Source of the DNA: CAYSPT01 sp964432985
GTDB taxonomy: Bacteria; Muiribacteriota; CAYSPT01
Assembly (NCBI GenBank): GCA_964432985.1
Contig: CAYSPT010000015.1
Span: 1 to 64,000 of the forward strand
Length of the DNA stretch: 64,000 nt
Direction of reading: 5' to 3'
The notes beneath the pieces were generated by a model. That model ran no database searches and had not been told where the DNA came from. It worked only from the letters and a program-made list of their open reading frames with translations. The position numbers and the translations under genes were made by a program. Below are positions 55,079 through 63,262 of this stretch, one piece after another (position 1 is the stretch's first letter; every line of letters starts with the position of its first letter).

Positions 55079-55107
55079 TTGTCAGCTTGATGAATTTACA
55101 TTACATT
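55079..55107 (+). promoter_or_regulatory. Candidate promoter of cysD-cysN
   Basis: TTGTCA (55079-55084), 17-base spacer, TACATT (55102-55107). Transcription would begin about four bases before the cysD ATG. Confidence 0.5.
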
Positions 55108-55117
55108 AAGATCAGCC

Positions 55118-56023
55118 ATGGACACCTACACACTGACACATCTCAAGCAGCTTGAAGCCGAGTCGATCCACATCATCCGCGAGGTGGCGGCCGAGTTCGA
55201 CAACCCGGTCATGCTGTACTCCATCGGCAAGGACTCGTCGGTGATGGTGCGCCTGGCTCAGAAAGCCTTCTACCCACGCATCCTGCCCTTCCCCTTGCTG
55301 CACGTGTGCACCTCGATGAAGTTCAGAGAAATGTACGAATTTCGGGACCGCTTCACCAAGGAGATCGGCGCCAAACTGGTGGTCTACCAGAACCGGGAGG
55401 CCCTGGACCAGAGTGCCAATCCCTTCGACCTGGGGATTGAGAAGTGTTGCTATCTGCTGAAGACCCAGGCCCTGCTGCAGGCGCTTGAGCAGGGAGGGTA
55501 CGACGCCGCCTTTGGCGGAGCGCGGCGGGACGAGGAGAAGTCCCGGGCCAAGGAGCGGATCTATTCTTTCAGAGACCGCCACGGGCAGTGGGACCCAAAG
55601 AACCAGCGGCCGGAGATCTGGAACCTCTACAATGCCCGTCACGACAAGGGCGAGTCCATCCGCGTGTTCCCCCTGTCCAACTGGACCGAGCTTGATATCT
55701 GGATGTATATTTACCACGAGAAGATCCCGGTGGTGCCCATGTACTACGCAAAAGAGCGGGAGATGATCGTCCGGGAAGGGCAGCTGATTCCCCTTGACGG
55801 CCCCATACCCCTGAACCCGGGAGAGAAACCCCAGAAAGTCATGTGCCGTTTCAGGACTCTGGGGTGCTATCCCTGCACCGGCGCGGTGCGATCCGAGGCC
55901 GACACCATGGAGAAGATCGTCCGCGAAGTCATGCTGGTCAAGAAGAGCGAGCGAGTTACCCGGCTCATTGACCATGACCGGGAGAGCTCCATGGAGCTCA
56001 AGAAGCGGGAAGGGTACTTCTGA
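55118..56023 (+). CDS. cysD: Sulfate adenylyltransferase subunit 2
   Basis: 301 residues, full length for CysD. The PP-loop is MLYSIGKDSSVMVRLAQKAF near residue 30, FGGARRDEEKSRAKER near 132 is the conserved Arg-rich block, and FRTLGCYPCTGAVRS near 248 and the ERVTRLIDHDRESSMELKKR tail are typical. With CysN it makes APS from sulfate and ATP. No ribosome site precedes the ATG, and the best promoter ends only ten bases before it. The base composition returns to GC-rich here after the AT-rich polysaccharide region. It overlaps cysN by one base (TGATG). Confidence 0.97.
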   Translation: MDTYTLTHLKQLEAESIHIIREVAAEFDNPVMLYSIGKDSSVMVRLAQKAFYPRILPFPLLHVCTSMKFREMYEFRDRFTKEIGAKLVVYQNREALDQSANPFDLGIEKCCYLLKTQALLQALEQGGYDAAFGGARRDEEKSRAKERIYSFRDRHGQWDPKNQRPEIWNLYNARHDKGESIRVFPLSNWTELDIWMYIYHEKIPVVPMYYAKEREMIVREGQLIPLDGPIPLNPGEKPQKVMCRFRTLGCYPCTGAVRSEADTMEKIVREVMLVKKSERVTRLIDHDRESSMELKKREGYF

Positions 56024-57942
56024 TGGATATCAAACAGTTCCTGGACGATTACGCCGGCAAGGACCTGATCCGCTTCAGCACCATGGGGAGCGTGGACGAC
56101 GGCAAGTCCACCCTCATCGGACGGCTGCTGCAGGATAGCAAAGCCATCTACGAGGACCACCTGCAGGCGGTCAAGCGCTACACGGATAAGCACGCGGCGG
56201 TAAAGGACAATCTCGAACTGGCCCTGCTGCTGGACGGTTTGAAATCCGAGCGGGAGCAGGGTATCACCATCGACGTGGCCTACCGCTACTTCTCCACCCC
56301 CCAGCGAAAGTTTATCATCGCCGATACCCCAGGGCACGTGCAATACACCCGGAACATGGCTACCGGCGCTTCCACCGCCGACCTGGCCATCGTCATCATC
56401 GACGCCTCCCAGGGGGTGCTGCCCCAGTCGCGGCGGCACAGCTTCATCGCGGCGCTGCTGGGAATCAAGCACATCGTGGTGGCCATCAACAAGATGGATC
56501 TGGTCAATTACGAGCGGAAGATCTTCGAGGAGATCAAGCAGGATTTCACTAACTTCGCCGCCAGGCTGGAAGTGAGCGATATCCACTTCATTCCTATTTC
56601 AGCCCTGCTCGGAGACAACGTGGTGAACAGCAGCGAGAACATGCCCTGGTTCCATGGCTCGCCGCTGATCGAGTACCTGGAATCGGTGCACATTGCCAGC
56701 GACCGCAACTTGATCGATCTTCGGTTTCCGGTGCAGAGCGTACTGCGGGCCGAAAAGGATTTCAGGGGCTACCAGGGTACGGTGGCCTCAGGCATTGTGC
56801 GCCGTGGCGACGAGGTGGTGATTCTCCCCTCAGGCCTGAAAACAAAAGTAGAGCATATCGTCACGTACGACGGCGAACTGCAGGAAGCCTTTCCTCCTCT
56901 GGCGGTGACCATGACCCTGGAGGACGACATCGACATCAGCCGCGGCGACATGCTGTGCCACGTCAACAACGTGCCCGACATCAGCCGGGAGGTGGAGGCC
57001 ATGATCGTCTGGATGGCCAAGGAACCCATGGTAGCGGGCAAGCCTTACCTGATCAAGCATACTACGCGGACCATGGCCGGCCATTTCATCGATATCTTGT
57101 ACCGAATAAACATCAACACCATGCACCGGGAGAAGACCGATCGCTTCCAGCTCAATGAGATCGGCCGGGCCGTGCTCTCCTTGAACCAGCCCATGCTCCA
57201 CGACTCCTATACCCGCAACCGCAGCACCGGCTGCTTCATCATCATCGACCGCTTCACCAACAACACCGTGGGAGCGGGAACCATCATCGATCGAACCCGG
57301 AGCAAGGCGGCCCTTACCGTCAGTACAGCCGCAGCCACACCGGCCCAGGATCCGTCCGGTGCGGTTACAGCCGTCCCTGAAGTTACCCCCCAACAGCGCC
57401 TCGAGAAGAAGGGGCACCGGGGAATCGTCCTCTGGCTGGCCGGAAACTGGTCCGCCGCAGGAGTCCGGGAACTGGAGACCTATCTCTTCTACCGGGGATG
57501 CGATGTCTTCGTCCTTAATGATTCCACGCTGGCGGCAGGCTTGAACCGGGATCTCGACTCATCAGCAGACGACCGGAAGGAAAAGCTGCGCAGAATGGAA
57601 GAAACCGCCAGGCTCTTCGCCCGGGCCGGATCGGTGGCCATAGCCGTAGTCTCTCCAGCCGGTGAAGACGAGAAACCCGTCTCACACACATTAGCTCAGA
57701 ATGAAACGGTTACGGAAGTCATGTTGAAGCTCACCCACCCCGGTGATGACAGCAAGCTGCCGGTAGTAACGCTCTCGGCAGCGCCGGACACCGGTTACAA
57801 CCCGCTGGTCAACATCACCGTTACCGATGAAACCGGTGGCGGAGTTTCATTAACAAAGGACACAACCCGGGCGGTGCGCGGTAAGTGCATCGAAGCGATT
57901 ATTAAGTATCTGGAGCAGATCGGCCTGTTCGCCGTCGGATAA
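56023..57942 (+). CDS. cysN: Sulfate adenylyltransferase subunit 1 with degenerate APS-kinase domain
   Basis: 639 residues. Residues 1-430 are a normal CysN GTPase: G1 GSVDDGKSTLIGRLL near 23, G3 DTPGH near 105, NKMD near 160, then two beta-barrel domains. From about residue 460 the sequence aligns by eye to APS kinase (CysC), as in CysNC fusions, but the P-loop GLSGSGKST is replaced by AGNWSAAGVR and the DGDN motif by NDST. The helical stretch LRRMEETARLFARAGSVAIA and VVSP are still recognisable. The kinase half therefore cannot bind ATP in the usual way. An intact cysC lies convergent, 82 bases downstream. Translationally coupled to cysD. Confidence 0.95.
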   Translation: MDIKQFLDDYAGKDLIRFSTMGSVDDGKSTLIGRLLQDSKAIYEDHLQAVKRYTDKHAAVKDNLELALLLDGLKSEREQGITIDVAYRYFSTPQRKFIIADTPGHVQYTRNMATGASTADLAIVIIDASQGVLPQSRRHSFIAALLGIKHIVVAINKMDLVNYERKIFEEIKQDFTNFAARLEVSDIHFIPISALLGDNVVNSSENMPWFHGSPLIEYLESVHIASDRNLIDLRFPVQSVLRAEKDFRGYQGTVASGIVRRGDEVVILPSGLKTKVEHIVTYDGELQEAFPPLAVTMTLEDDIDISRGDMLCHVNNVPDISREVEAMIVWMAKEPMVAGKPYLIKHTTRTMAGHFIDILYRININTMHREKTDRFQLNEIGRAVLSLNQPMLHDSYTRNRSTGCFIIIDRFTNNTVGAGTIIDRTRSKAALTVSTAAATPAQDPSGAVTAVPEVTPQQRLEKKGHRGIVLWLAGNWSAAGVRELETYLFYRGCDVFVLNDSTLAAGLNRDLDSSADDRKEKLRRMEETARLFARAGSVAIAVVSPAGEDEKPVSHTLAQNETVTEVMLKLTHPGDDSKLPVVTLSAAPDTGYNPLVNITVTDETGGGVSLTKDTTRAVRGKCIEAIIKYLEQIGLFAVG

Positions 57943-58024
57943 CTCCCGTATCCAACCCCACCCGGTCTACCGGTACACCTGGTCCCTGTCGGTTAAATGC
58001 GCACAGCCGATGCTGAGCGGCCGC

Positions 58025-58621
58025 TTAGAGAATGAATCCTCGTGTTTTCAGGCAGGACAAGACCTGCTCTACCGATTCCTCCAGCGACCGGTTTTGCGTA
58101 TCGACCACGATTTCCGGCTGTTCAGGTTTCTCATAGGGTGAATCAATGCCGGTAAACTCCTTAATAATACCGGCGCGGGCTTGTTTATACATCCCTTTCG
58201 GGTCGCGCTCTTCGCAGATATCCAGGGAGCACCTGACGTAAATTTCTACGAATTCCCCTTCTTTAACAAGGCTACGTACCTGGTCACGATCGGCTATAAA
58301 GGGTGAAATGAACGCAGTGAGAACAATGAGACCGGCGTCTATGAATAACTTCGCCACCTCGCCTATCCGGCGGATGTTTTCCGAGCGGTCCTCGTCGCTG
58401 AATCCGAGATTCTTGTTAAGGCCATGCCGGATATTGTCTCCATCCAGAATATACGTTAATCGGCCCTGGAGGTGCAGTGCAGCCTCGACGGCGTTGGCGA
58501 GGGTTGATTTTCCGCTTCCGCTCAGGCCGGTGAACCACAGTATGCACGGTTTTTGCCCGGTAATTCTTTGCCGGTCCTGCCTTGTTATCCGGTGTTGGTG
58601 CCAGACGACATGTGCGCTCAT
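58025..58621 (-). CDS. cysC: Adenylylsulfate (APS) kinase
   Basis: 198 residues. Walker A GLSGSGKSTLANAVEAALHL lies near residue 33, DGDNIRHGLNKNLGFSDEDR near 60, and AFISPFIADRDQVRSLVKEG near 103, all intact. It phosphorylates APS to PAPS, the donor for sulfation or for reduction. It supplies the activity that the degenerate C-terminal domain of the neighbouring CysN has lost. It is convergent to cysN. The opening HRITRQDRQRITGQKPCILW is the normal CysC N-terminus. Confidence 0.97.
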   Translation of the reverse strand: MSAHVVWHQHRITRQDRQRITGQKPCILWFTGLSGSGKSTLANAVEAALHLQGRLTYILDGDNIRHGLNKNLGFSDEDRSENIRRIGEVAKLFIDAGLIVLTAFISPFIADRDQVRSLVKEGEFVEIYVRCSLDICEERDPKGMYKQARAGIIKEFTGIDSPYEKPEQPEIVVDTQNRSLEESVEQVLSCLKTRGFIL

Positions 58622-58660
58622 TCCTGGTGACCTTTCTATAACCCGAATAATTCACAAATA

Positions 58661-58716
58661 ATCTACTGTGGTTCAAAAATAACCACATCTACTGCGTTGC
58701 GGTGCGCTAAAGCGCA
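58661..58716. other. Two small hairpins between cysC and the permease gene
   Basis: TGTGGTT (58667-58673) pairs with AACCACA (58681-58687), flanked by ATCTACTG direct repeats (58661-58668 and 58687-58694). TGCGCT (58703-58708) pairs with AGCGCA (58711-58716). No T-run follows on either strand, so terminator function is doubtful; a regulator site is possible. Confidence 0.4.
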
Positions 58717-58754
58717 TGCGAAAAATGCTCTCAATGTGCCTGTTGATTTTCAGG

Positions 58755-60479
58755 TTAAAACGGATAAACCTTCGGGATCAACGAGAGTACCACAAGTGCG
58801 TAGATAATTGCCAGGGGGAAACCCGCTTTTAGATAGTCAATGAACCGGTAATTGCCAACATTGAAGACCATGACATTGGTCTGGTATCCGAAGGGATTTA
58901 AAAAATGTGAACTGGCCCCGAACGCAACCGCCATGATAAACGGCATGGAGTCGACCCCCAGCGACACCGCGGTCGAATACGCAATGGGGAATATCAGTGC
59001 CGCCGCCACATTGTTCGTCACCAGTTCGGTCAAAAGCGCGGTCACCAGATAAATCCCGATGAGACTGACATACGGGCCATGACCTTTAAACAGGGTCAGA
59101 ATATTCGCCACATACACCGAAGCGCCGCTTGAAACCATTACTTTACCCACAACTAAAGCAGAACCGACCAGCAGCAGCAGTTTAAAGGGGAAAAATCTGC
59201 GGATTTCCGGAAAGGTAAGCCAGCGCCTCCAGATATACACCCCAACCGCTACCATAAGCGACTTGATAAGCGGGACCACTCCCAGGGCGCTCAGGGCAAT
59301 GGAAGCGATAAACAAACCCACCGCGCTGACACTCTGAAACACTGTCAACCGTTTCTGTGGTTCGAATGATTTCAACATGTAGAAATTCATGAGCAGATTG
59401 TCACGCTTGTAAAAATCGTGGCCGACACTCAAGACAAGGATATCGCCGGCTTCAATCTTAATAGAGCCGATTTTGCCGGTCAGCCTGTGGCCCCGTCGAC
59501 GTACCGCCACCACTGCGGCGTTGAATTTTGACCGAAAACTGATATCCCGCACGGTACGGCCAATGAGATTCGAGTACGGAACAACCATCACTTCCTGCAA
59601 CTGATGGATGGGATGGGTCAGGGGAGTTTCAAAAATGGATATCCCGTCAAACTGCTTCAGTTCGTTGATATTGGTGACTTCACCGACGAAAACGAGCACG
59701 TCACCGGCTTCGATTACTTCATCCGGTGAAACCGGAGCGATGAGCTCTTCTTCCCGGATGATCTCGGCCAGAAAAAGATGCGAGAGGTGACGCAAATTGT
59801 CATCTTTGATGCTCTTTCCGATCAAGGGAGATTCGAGCTCTACCTTTATTTCAACAAAATATTCCGACAGCGATTTTTCCTGCTCCGCAGACTCTTTCGG
59901 GAGAAACAGATGGGCAAAGAAAATGAGGTAGAGGCCACCAACCACCGCCAGTGGAATACCGATAGCACTGAAATCAAAAATCCCTAGTGGTTTCAAACCG
60001 GCCTCTATGACAAATCCGTTGATGATCAGGTTAGTCGACGTACCGACCAGGGTCACGGTCCCTCCCAGAACCGCCGCATAAGAAAGAGGAATTAGAAGCC
60101 GTGACGAATGTATCTGCTTGTTGCTCCGCACCACCGGTATCATGGCAGCCACAACTGCCGTGTTGTTGAAAAAGGCTGAAAAAACCGATGTAATAAGCGT
60201 TTGTACGGTGAGCGTCCCCGTTAATCGACCGCTTTTAAAAAGCCGTTTTTTTACTCCATCTATAAACGTACTTTTCTCTATGACCCGGGCAACCATGATA
60301 ATAAGCAGCAAGATGATTAAAGCTTCGTTGCTAAATGCACTTAAAAAAGAACCGGTATCGATCAAGTCCACGAGCAAAAAAAGGAAAGCAAAGGAGAAAA
60401 ACAGCAGCGATGGCCGAAGCCTGGTAGCGATCAAGAGAACAAAGAGAACAGCAACCGCAAGCAACACGAAATATGCCAT
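58755..60479 (-). CDS. SLC13-family permease with two TrkA-C (RCK_C) domains
   Basis: 574 residues from ATG 60479, chosen because AGGAG lies just upstream; the reading from 60659 adds a non-hydrophobic stretch. Two sets of membrane helices (residues 1-205 and 385-574) surround two regulatory RCK_C domains (about 210-295 and 300-380; VIEAGDVLVFVGE and IKIEAGDILVLSVG). NNTAVVAAMIPVVRSNK near 105 and VTNNVAAALIFPIAYSTAV near 500 are the paired substrate motifs of this family. Proteins with this layout often carry sulfate, which fits the cysDN/cysC neighbours, but other divalent anions are possible. It is on the same strand as cysC, 133 bases upstream. Confidence 0.85.
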   Translation of the reverse strand: MAYFVLLAVAVLFVLLIATRLRPSLLFFSFAFLFLLVDLIDTGSFLSAFSNEALIILLLIIMVARVIEKSTFIDGVKKRLFKSGRLTGTLTVQTLITSVFSAFFNNTAVVAAMIPVVRSNKQIHSSRLLIPLSYAAVLGGTVTLVGTSTNLIINGFVIEAGLKPLGIFDFSAIGIPLAVVGGLYLIFFAHLFLPKESAEQEKSLSEYFVEIKVELESPLIGKSIKDDNLRHLSHLFLAEIIREEELIAPVSPDEVIEAGDVLVFVGEVTNINELKQFDGISIFETPLTHPIHQLQEVMVVPYSNLIGRTVRDISFRSKFNAAVVAVRRRGHRLTGKIGSIKIEAGDILVLSVGHDFYKRDNLLMNFYMLKSFEPQKRLTVFQSVSAVGLFIASIALSALGVVPLIKSLMVAVGVYIWRRWLTFPEIRRFFPFKLLLLVGSALVVGKVMVSSGASVYVANILTLFKGHGPYVSLIGIYLVTALLTELVTNNVAAALIFPIAYSTAVSLGVDSMPFIMAVAFGASSHFLNPFGYQTNVMVFNVGNYRFIDYLKAGFPLAIIYALVVLSLIPKVYPF

Positions 60480-60793
60480 GTTAGTCTCCTGAATTACTGA
60501 TATTTCACCGTGACGCAATTCGGTGCGGCAGCAAGTGTGTGAATCCGCCATAACGCTGATCCAGCATACCACAAAACGGTTAAAGCAGAGATAGGACAAA
60601 CCATGCGCTCTGGTTAGAGACTTTACATGGTTTTGTATGTGAAAGATAAGTAGCTCCAAAGCAATAAGCTTATAAAGTACTGTCTGCCGTATAAGCCTGT
60701 CAGCCCACCAGATTTCCGGTCTGCCTTACAGGTAAATCATCCCGCCCTGGAGCAAGAAGTGTAGAAAGTAGAGGGGGGACAACTATTTCCTCC

Positions 60794-60822
60794 TTGACAG
60801 TTAACGTAATCACCTCTACAAT
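60794..60822 (+). promoter_or_regulatory. Sigma70-type promoter of asnS
   Basis: TTGACA (60794-60799), 17-base spacer, TACAAT (60817-60822), the same hexamers and spacing as at 51220. It predicts a leader of about 125 bases. The 473-base region 60480-60952 holds nothing else that I can support; no T-box-like specifier structure was seen. Confidence 0.65.
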
Positions 60823-60952
60823 TCCATTCAAAATTACTCGCCGCAAGACGGCACATCCTGCTCAGACAGATAATGCCACTCGAATACTTCGCAAATATTC
60901 GAGGCGCAGCAGATCGTTGATGAATTATCAGAATAAAAAGGAGCTGAGATTT

Positions 60953-62245
60953 GTGATACAAGCTACTGTCGATACCCTGAAAAACTACGATGGAGAAACA
61001 GTTACGCTTAGAGGATGGCTTTATAATAAGCGTAAAGGCGGGAAAATCAAGTTTGTAATGCTGAGAGATGGGACCGGTTTTGTTCAGGTCGTTCTTTCCA
61101 AATCTGATGTGGACGAACAGAGCTTTTTGGATGTTGATCGCGCGACACAGGAATCTTCTATTGAGATCATGGGAGTGGTCCGGGCCGACAAACGGGCACC
61201 GGGCGGTTATGAAATCACTGGTGCGCAATTCAGACTGCTCAGCCTGGCCGACGAGTACCCCATTCAGCCCAAAGAGCACGGGACGGGTTTTTTGATGGAC
61301 CATCGTCATCTCTGGCTCCGCAGCAAGCGCCAGCACGCTATTCTCAGGGTACGGGATTCGGTGATCAGGGCCATACGGGAATTTTTCCACAAGGAAGGAT
61401 TTCTTCTGGTGGATACTCCCATCTTCACACCGGCGGCTTGCGAGGGAACAACCACGCTGTTTCCCGTGGAGTATTTCGGAGAAACCGTTTATTTGACCCA
61501 GAGCGGGCAACTTTATAACGAAGCAAACGCGGCCGCCTTCGGGAAAGTCTATTGCTTCGGGCCTACCTTCCGGGCGGAAAAATCAAAGACCAGGCGTCAC
61601 TTGACCGAATTCTGGATGGTGGAACCGGAGTGGCCGTTTTGTGACATAGATGAAAACATGGATGTGCAGGAAGCTTTCGTGTCGTTTATCGTCCAAACGG
61701 TATTAAAGGAATGCCCTGAAGAGCTGGAGAGGCTGGAGCGCGACGTGTCGCTCCTGGAAAAAGTAGTCCCCCCGTTTCCCCGAATAAGCTATGACGAGGC
61801 GATAGATATCCTCCACAAGGAAGGTGTGGATATCGAGTGGGGACAGGATTTCGGGGGGGACGACGAAACGGTGCTTTCTGCGAAGTTCGACAAGCCCATC
61901 CTGGTGCATCGTTACCCGTTTGTGTGCAAAGCCTTTTACATGAAACAGGATCCTCAACGGCCCGAGGTGGCTCTGTGTATCGATATGCTTGCTCCTGAAG
62001 GGTATGGTGAGATCATCGGCGGCGGACAACGGGAAGATGACCTCGAAGCCCTCAGAGAGCGGATAAAGGCTCACAACCTTCCTGAAGAGTCCTTCAAATG
62101 GTATCTGGACCTGAGACGGTACGGATCGTTCCCCCACGGGGGATTCGGTCTGGGAGTCGAACGAACGGTGGCCTGGATTTGCGGGATTAAACATGTCCGG
62201 GAAACCATCCCCTTCCCCAGGCTCATCTACCGTACATATCCGTGA
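60953..62245 (+). CDS. asnS: Asparaginyl-tRNA synthetase (archaeal-like short form)
   Basis: 430 residues from GTG 60953, nine bases after AAGGAG; this gives the usual length of the short AsnRS type. The OB-fold anticodon domain is residues 1-105 (VTLRGWLYNKRKGGKIKFVM). Class II motifs: motif 1 near 150 (FFHKEGFLLVDTPIFTPAA), motif 2 FRAEKSKTRRHLTEFWMVE near 207, and motif 3 GFGLGVERTVAWICG near 400. It charges tRNA-Asn. Asp versus Asn specificity is judged from the overall pattern, so AspRS-type activity is a small doubt. The stop overlaps the next gene (GTGA). Confidence 0.92.
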   Translation: MIQATVDTLKNYDGETVTLRGWLYNKRKGGKIKFVMLRDGTGFVQVVLSKSDVDEQSFLDVDRATQESSIEIMGVVRADKRAPGGYEITGAQFRLLSLADEYPIQPKEHGTGFLMDHRHLWLRSKRQHAILRVRDSVIRAIREFFHKEGFLLVDTPIFTPAACEGTTTLFPVEYFGETVYLTQSGQLYNEANAAAFGKVYCFGPTFRAEKSKTRRHLTEFWMVEPEWPFCDIDENMDVQEAFVSFIVQTVLKECPEELERLERDVSLLEKVVPPFPRISYDEAIDILHKEGVDIEWGQDFGGDDETVLSAKFDKPILVHRYPFVCKAFYMKQDPQRPEVALCIDMLAPEGYGEIIGGGQREDDLEALRERIKAHNLPEESFKWYLDLRRYGSFPHGGFGLGVERTVAWICGIKHVRETIPFPRLIYRTYP

Positions 62246-63168
62246 ACAAGGTTGAAGTATTGAAATGTATCCTGGCAGTACTCTTGGTACTCGGTTTACT
62301 TTCAGCGCCGCCGGCGGCCGTTGGGCAAGAGCCAGAAGAATCACAGGTCACGCTGGAGGAACTGAAACTTCTTATCATACGGGCCATCGAAAATGAAGTA
62401 TCCACCATGCAACGGCTACCGAGTGTCCTGTTTCCGGATACTCGAGATCCGGAGCTTATTCATCTGAAAACCGGTTTTGAAAAAAACTTTTTTCTCAGAC
62501 CACGGATTAAAACTGTCGTTCTGGTTGTTGATGATCCCGTGACGAAAACCGTTTCACCGGATAAGAACGAAGATCGCACCACCGCTGATAACCGGGCGGA
62601 TACCTCTTCAATTGATGGAAACATCTGCTGTTTCAAGAGAATTGACGTATACCTGGACGGAAGAAGCCTGGTAAAAAAGCTACATTTCATACGAAGTACA
62701 CTGTCGTTTAACCGGCCGGTTCTCAACCTTTCGACTCTCAGGCAGGGGAAGTTCAAAACAGAGAATGATACAGAGGTTAGGCTTCAGCTCGAGCTGCCTT
62801 TTGAAGACATGGCGTCATTCATATCCAGAGAATGCAGACGTTCGGGAGCAGTCATCCCCGACCTTTCACTTGACGGTGAGTACGTCCGGGCGCGTGGAAG
62901 ACTGAGAGTCATGTGGTTCAATCTCGACCTTTCGGCAAAAGGGGCTATCTACCTGAGACCGGAAGACAGGACGATACGGTACCGTGCTTCCAGGGTGGCG
63001 GTAGGGAGTCTTTCCATCCCCCGTTTTTTGTATAAAGGTCTGGTCAATGAATTCAATCCGGTCTTCCGTTTCCAGCCAATCGTATTCAACCTTGTTCCTC
63101 ACAAACTTCATATGGCGGATTCCGTGGTGGAGTTGAGTATGCAGGGAGTACGGCGAAGCAGTGAATAA
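62242..63168 (+). CDS. Secreted DUF2993-like protein, function unknown
   Basis: 308 residues with a signal peptide (MNKVEVLKCILAVLLVLGLL, cut near AVGQ). The C-terminal 190 residues alternate beta strands and one amphipathic helix (FEDMASFISRECRRSG), with KTENDTEVRLQLELPFEDM, RARGRLRVMWFNLDLSAKGA and a final VPHKLHMADSVVELSMQG, a pattern like the DUF2993/LmeA lipid-binding proteins. That resemblance is by eye. A short linker rich in Asp/Thr (residues 95-130) separates it from the N-terminal part. GTG 62242 overlaps the asnS stop, so it is cotranscribed with asnS although the two have no obvious shared role. Confidence 0.7.
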   Translation: MNKVEVLKCILAVLLVLGLLSAPPAAVGQEPEESQVTLEELKLLIIRAIENEVSTMQRLPSVLFPDTRDPELIHLKTGFEKNFFLRPRIKTVVLVVDDPVTKTVSPDKNEDRTTADNRADTSSIDGNICCFKRIDVYLDGRSLVKKLHFIRSTLSFNRPVLNLSTLRQGKFKTENDTEVRLQLELPFEDMASFISRECRRSGAVIPDLSLDGEYVRARGRLRVMWFNLDLSAKGAIYLRPEDRTIRYRASRVAVGSLSIPRFLYKGLVNEFNPVFRFQPIVFNLVPHKLHMADSVVELSMQGVRRSSE

Positions 63169-63196
63169 GGTATGCGGGATCAAAGCGATGAAGGTA

Positions 63197-63262
63197 CCGG
63201 TTTACACTGGTGAACGCACCAGTTTACACTGGTGAACGCACCAGTTTACACTGGTGAACGCA
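63197..63262. repeat. Three tandem 22-bp repeats with internal dyad
   Basis: Units at 63197-63218, 63219-63240 and 63241-63262; only one base differs in the first. Each unit contains CCAGT-TTAC-ACTGG (copy 1 has one change), a 5-bp dyad with a 4-base loop. The last unit runs over the stop codon of the convergent PH-like gene at 63246. Confidence 0.95.

Noticed and set aside
58015..58024. AGCGGCCGCT palindrome between cysN and cysC as a terminator
   Set aside because: A perfect 10-bp palindrome with no loop and no T-run; too short for an intrinsic terminator.
60823..60952. T-box riboswitch in the asnS leader
   Set aside because: I could not find the conserved T-box bulge sequence or a terminator/antiterminator pair in the leader.
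63197..63262. CRISPR array or replication origin iterons
   Set aside because: Adjacent units without spacers; no replication initiator or DnaA-type boxes nearby.
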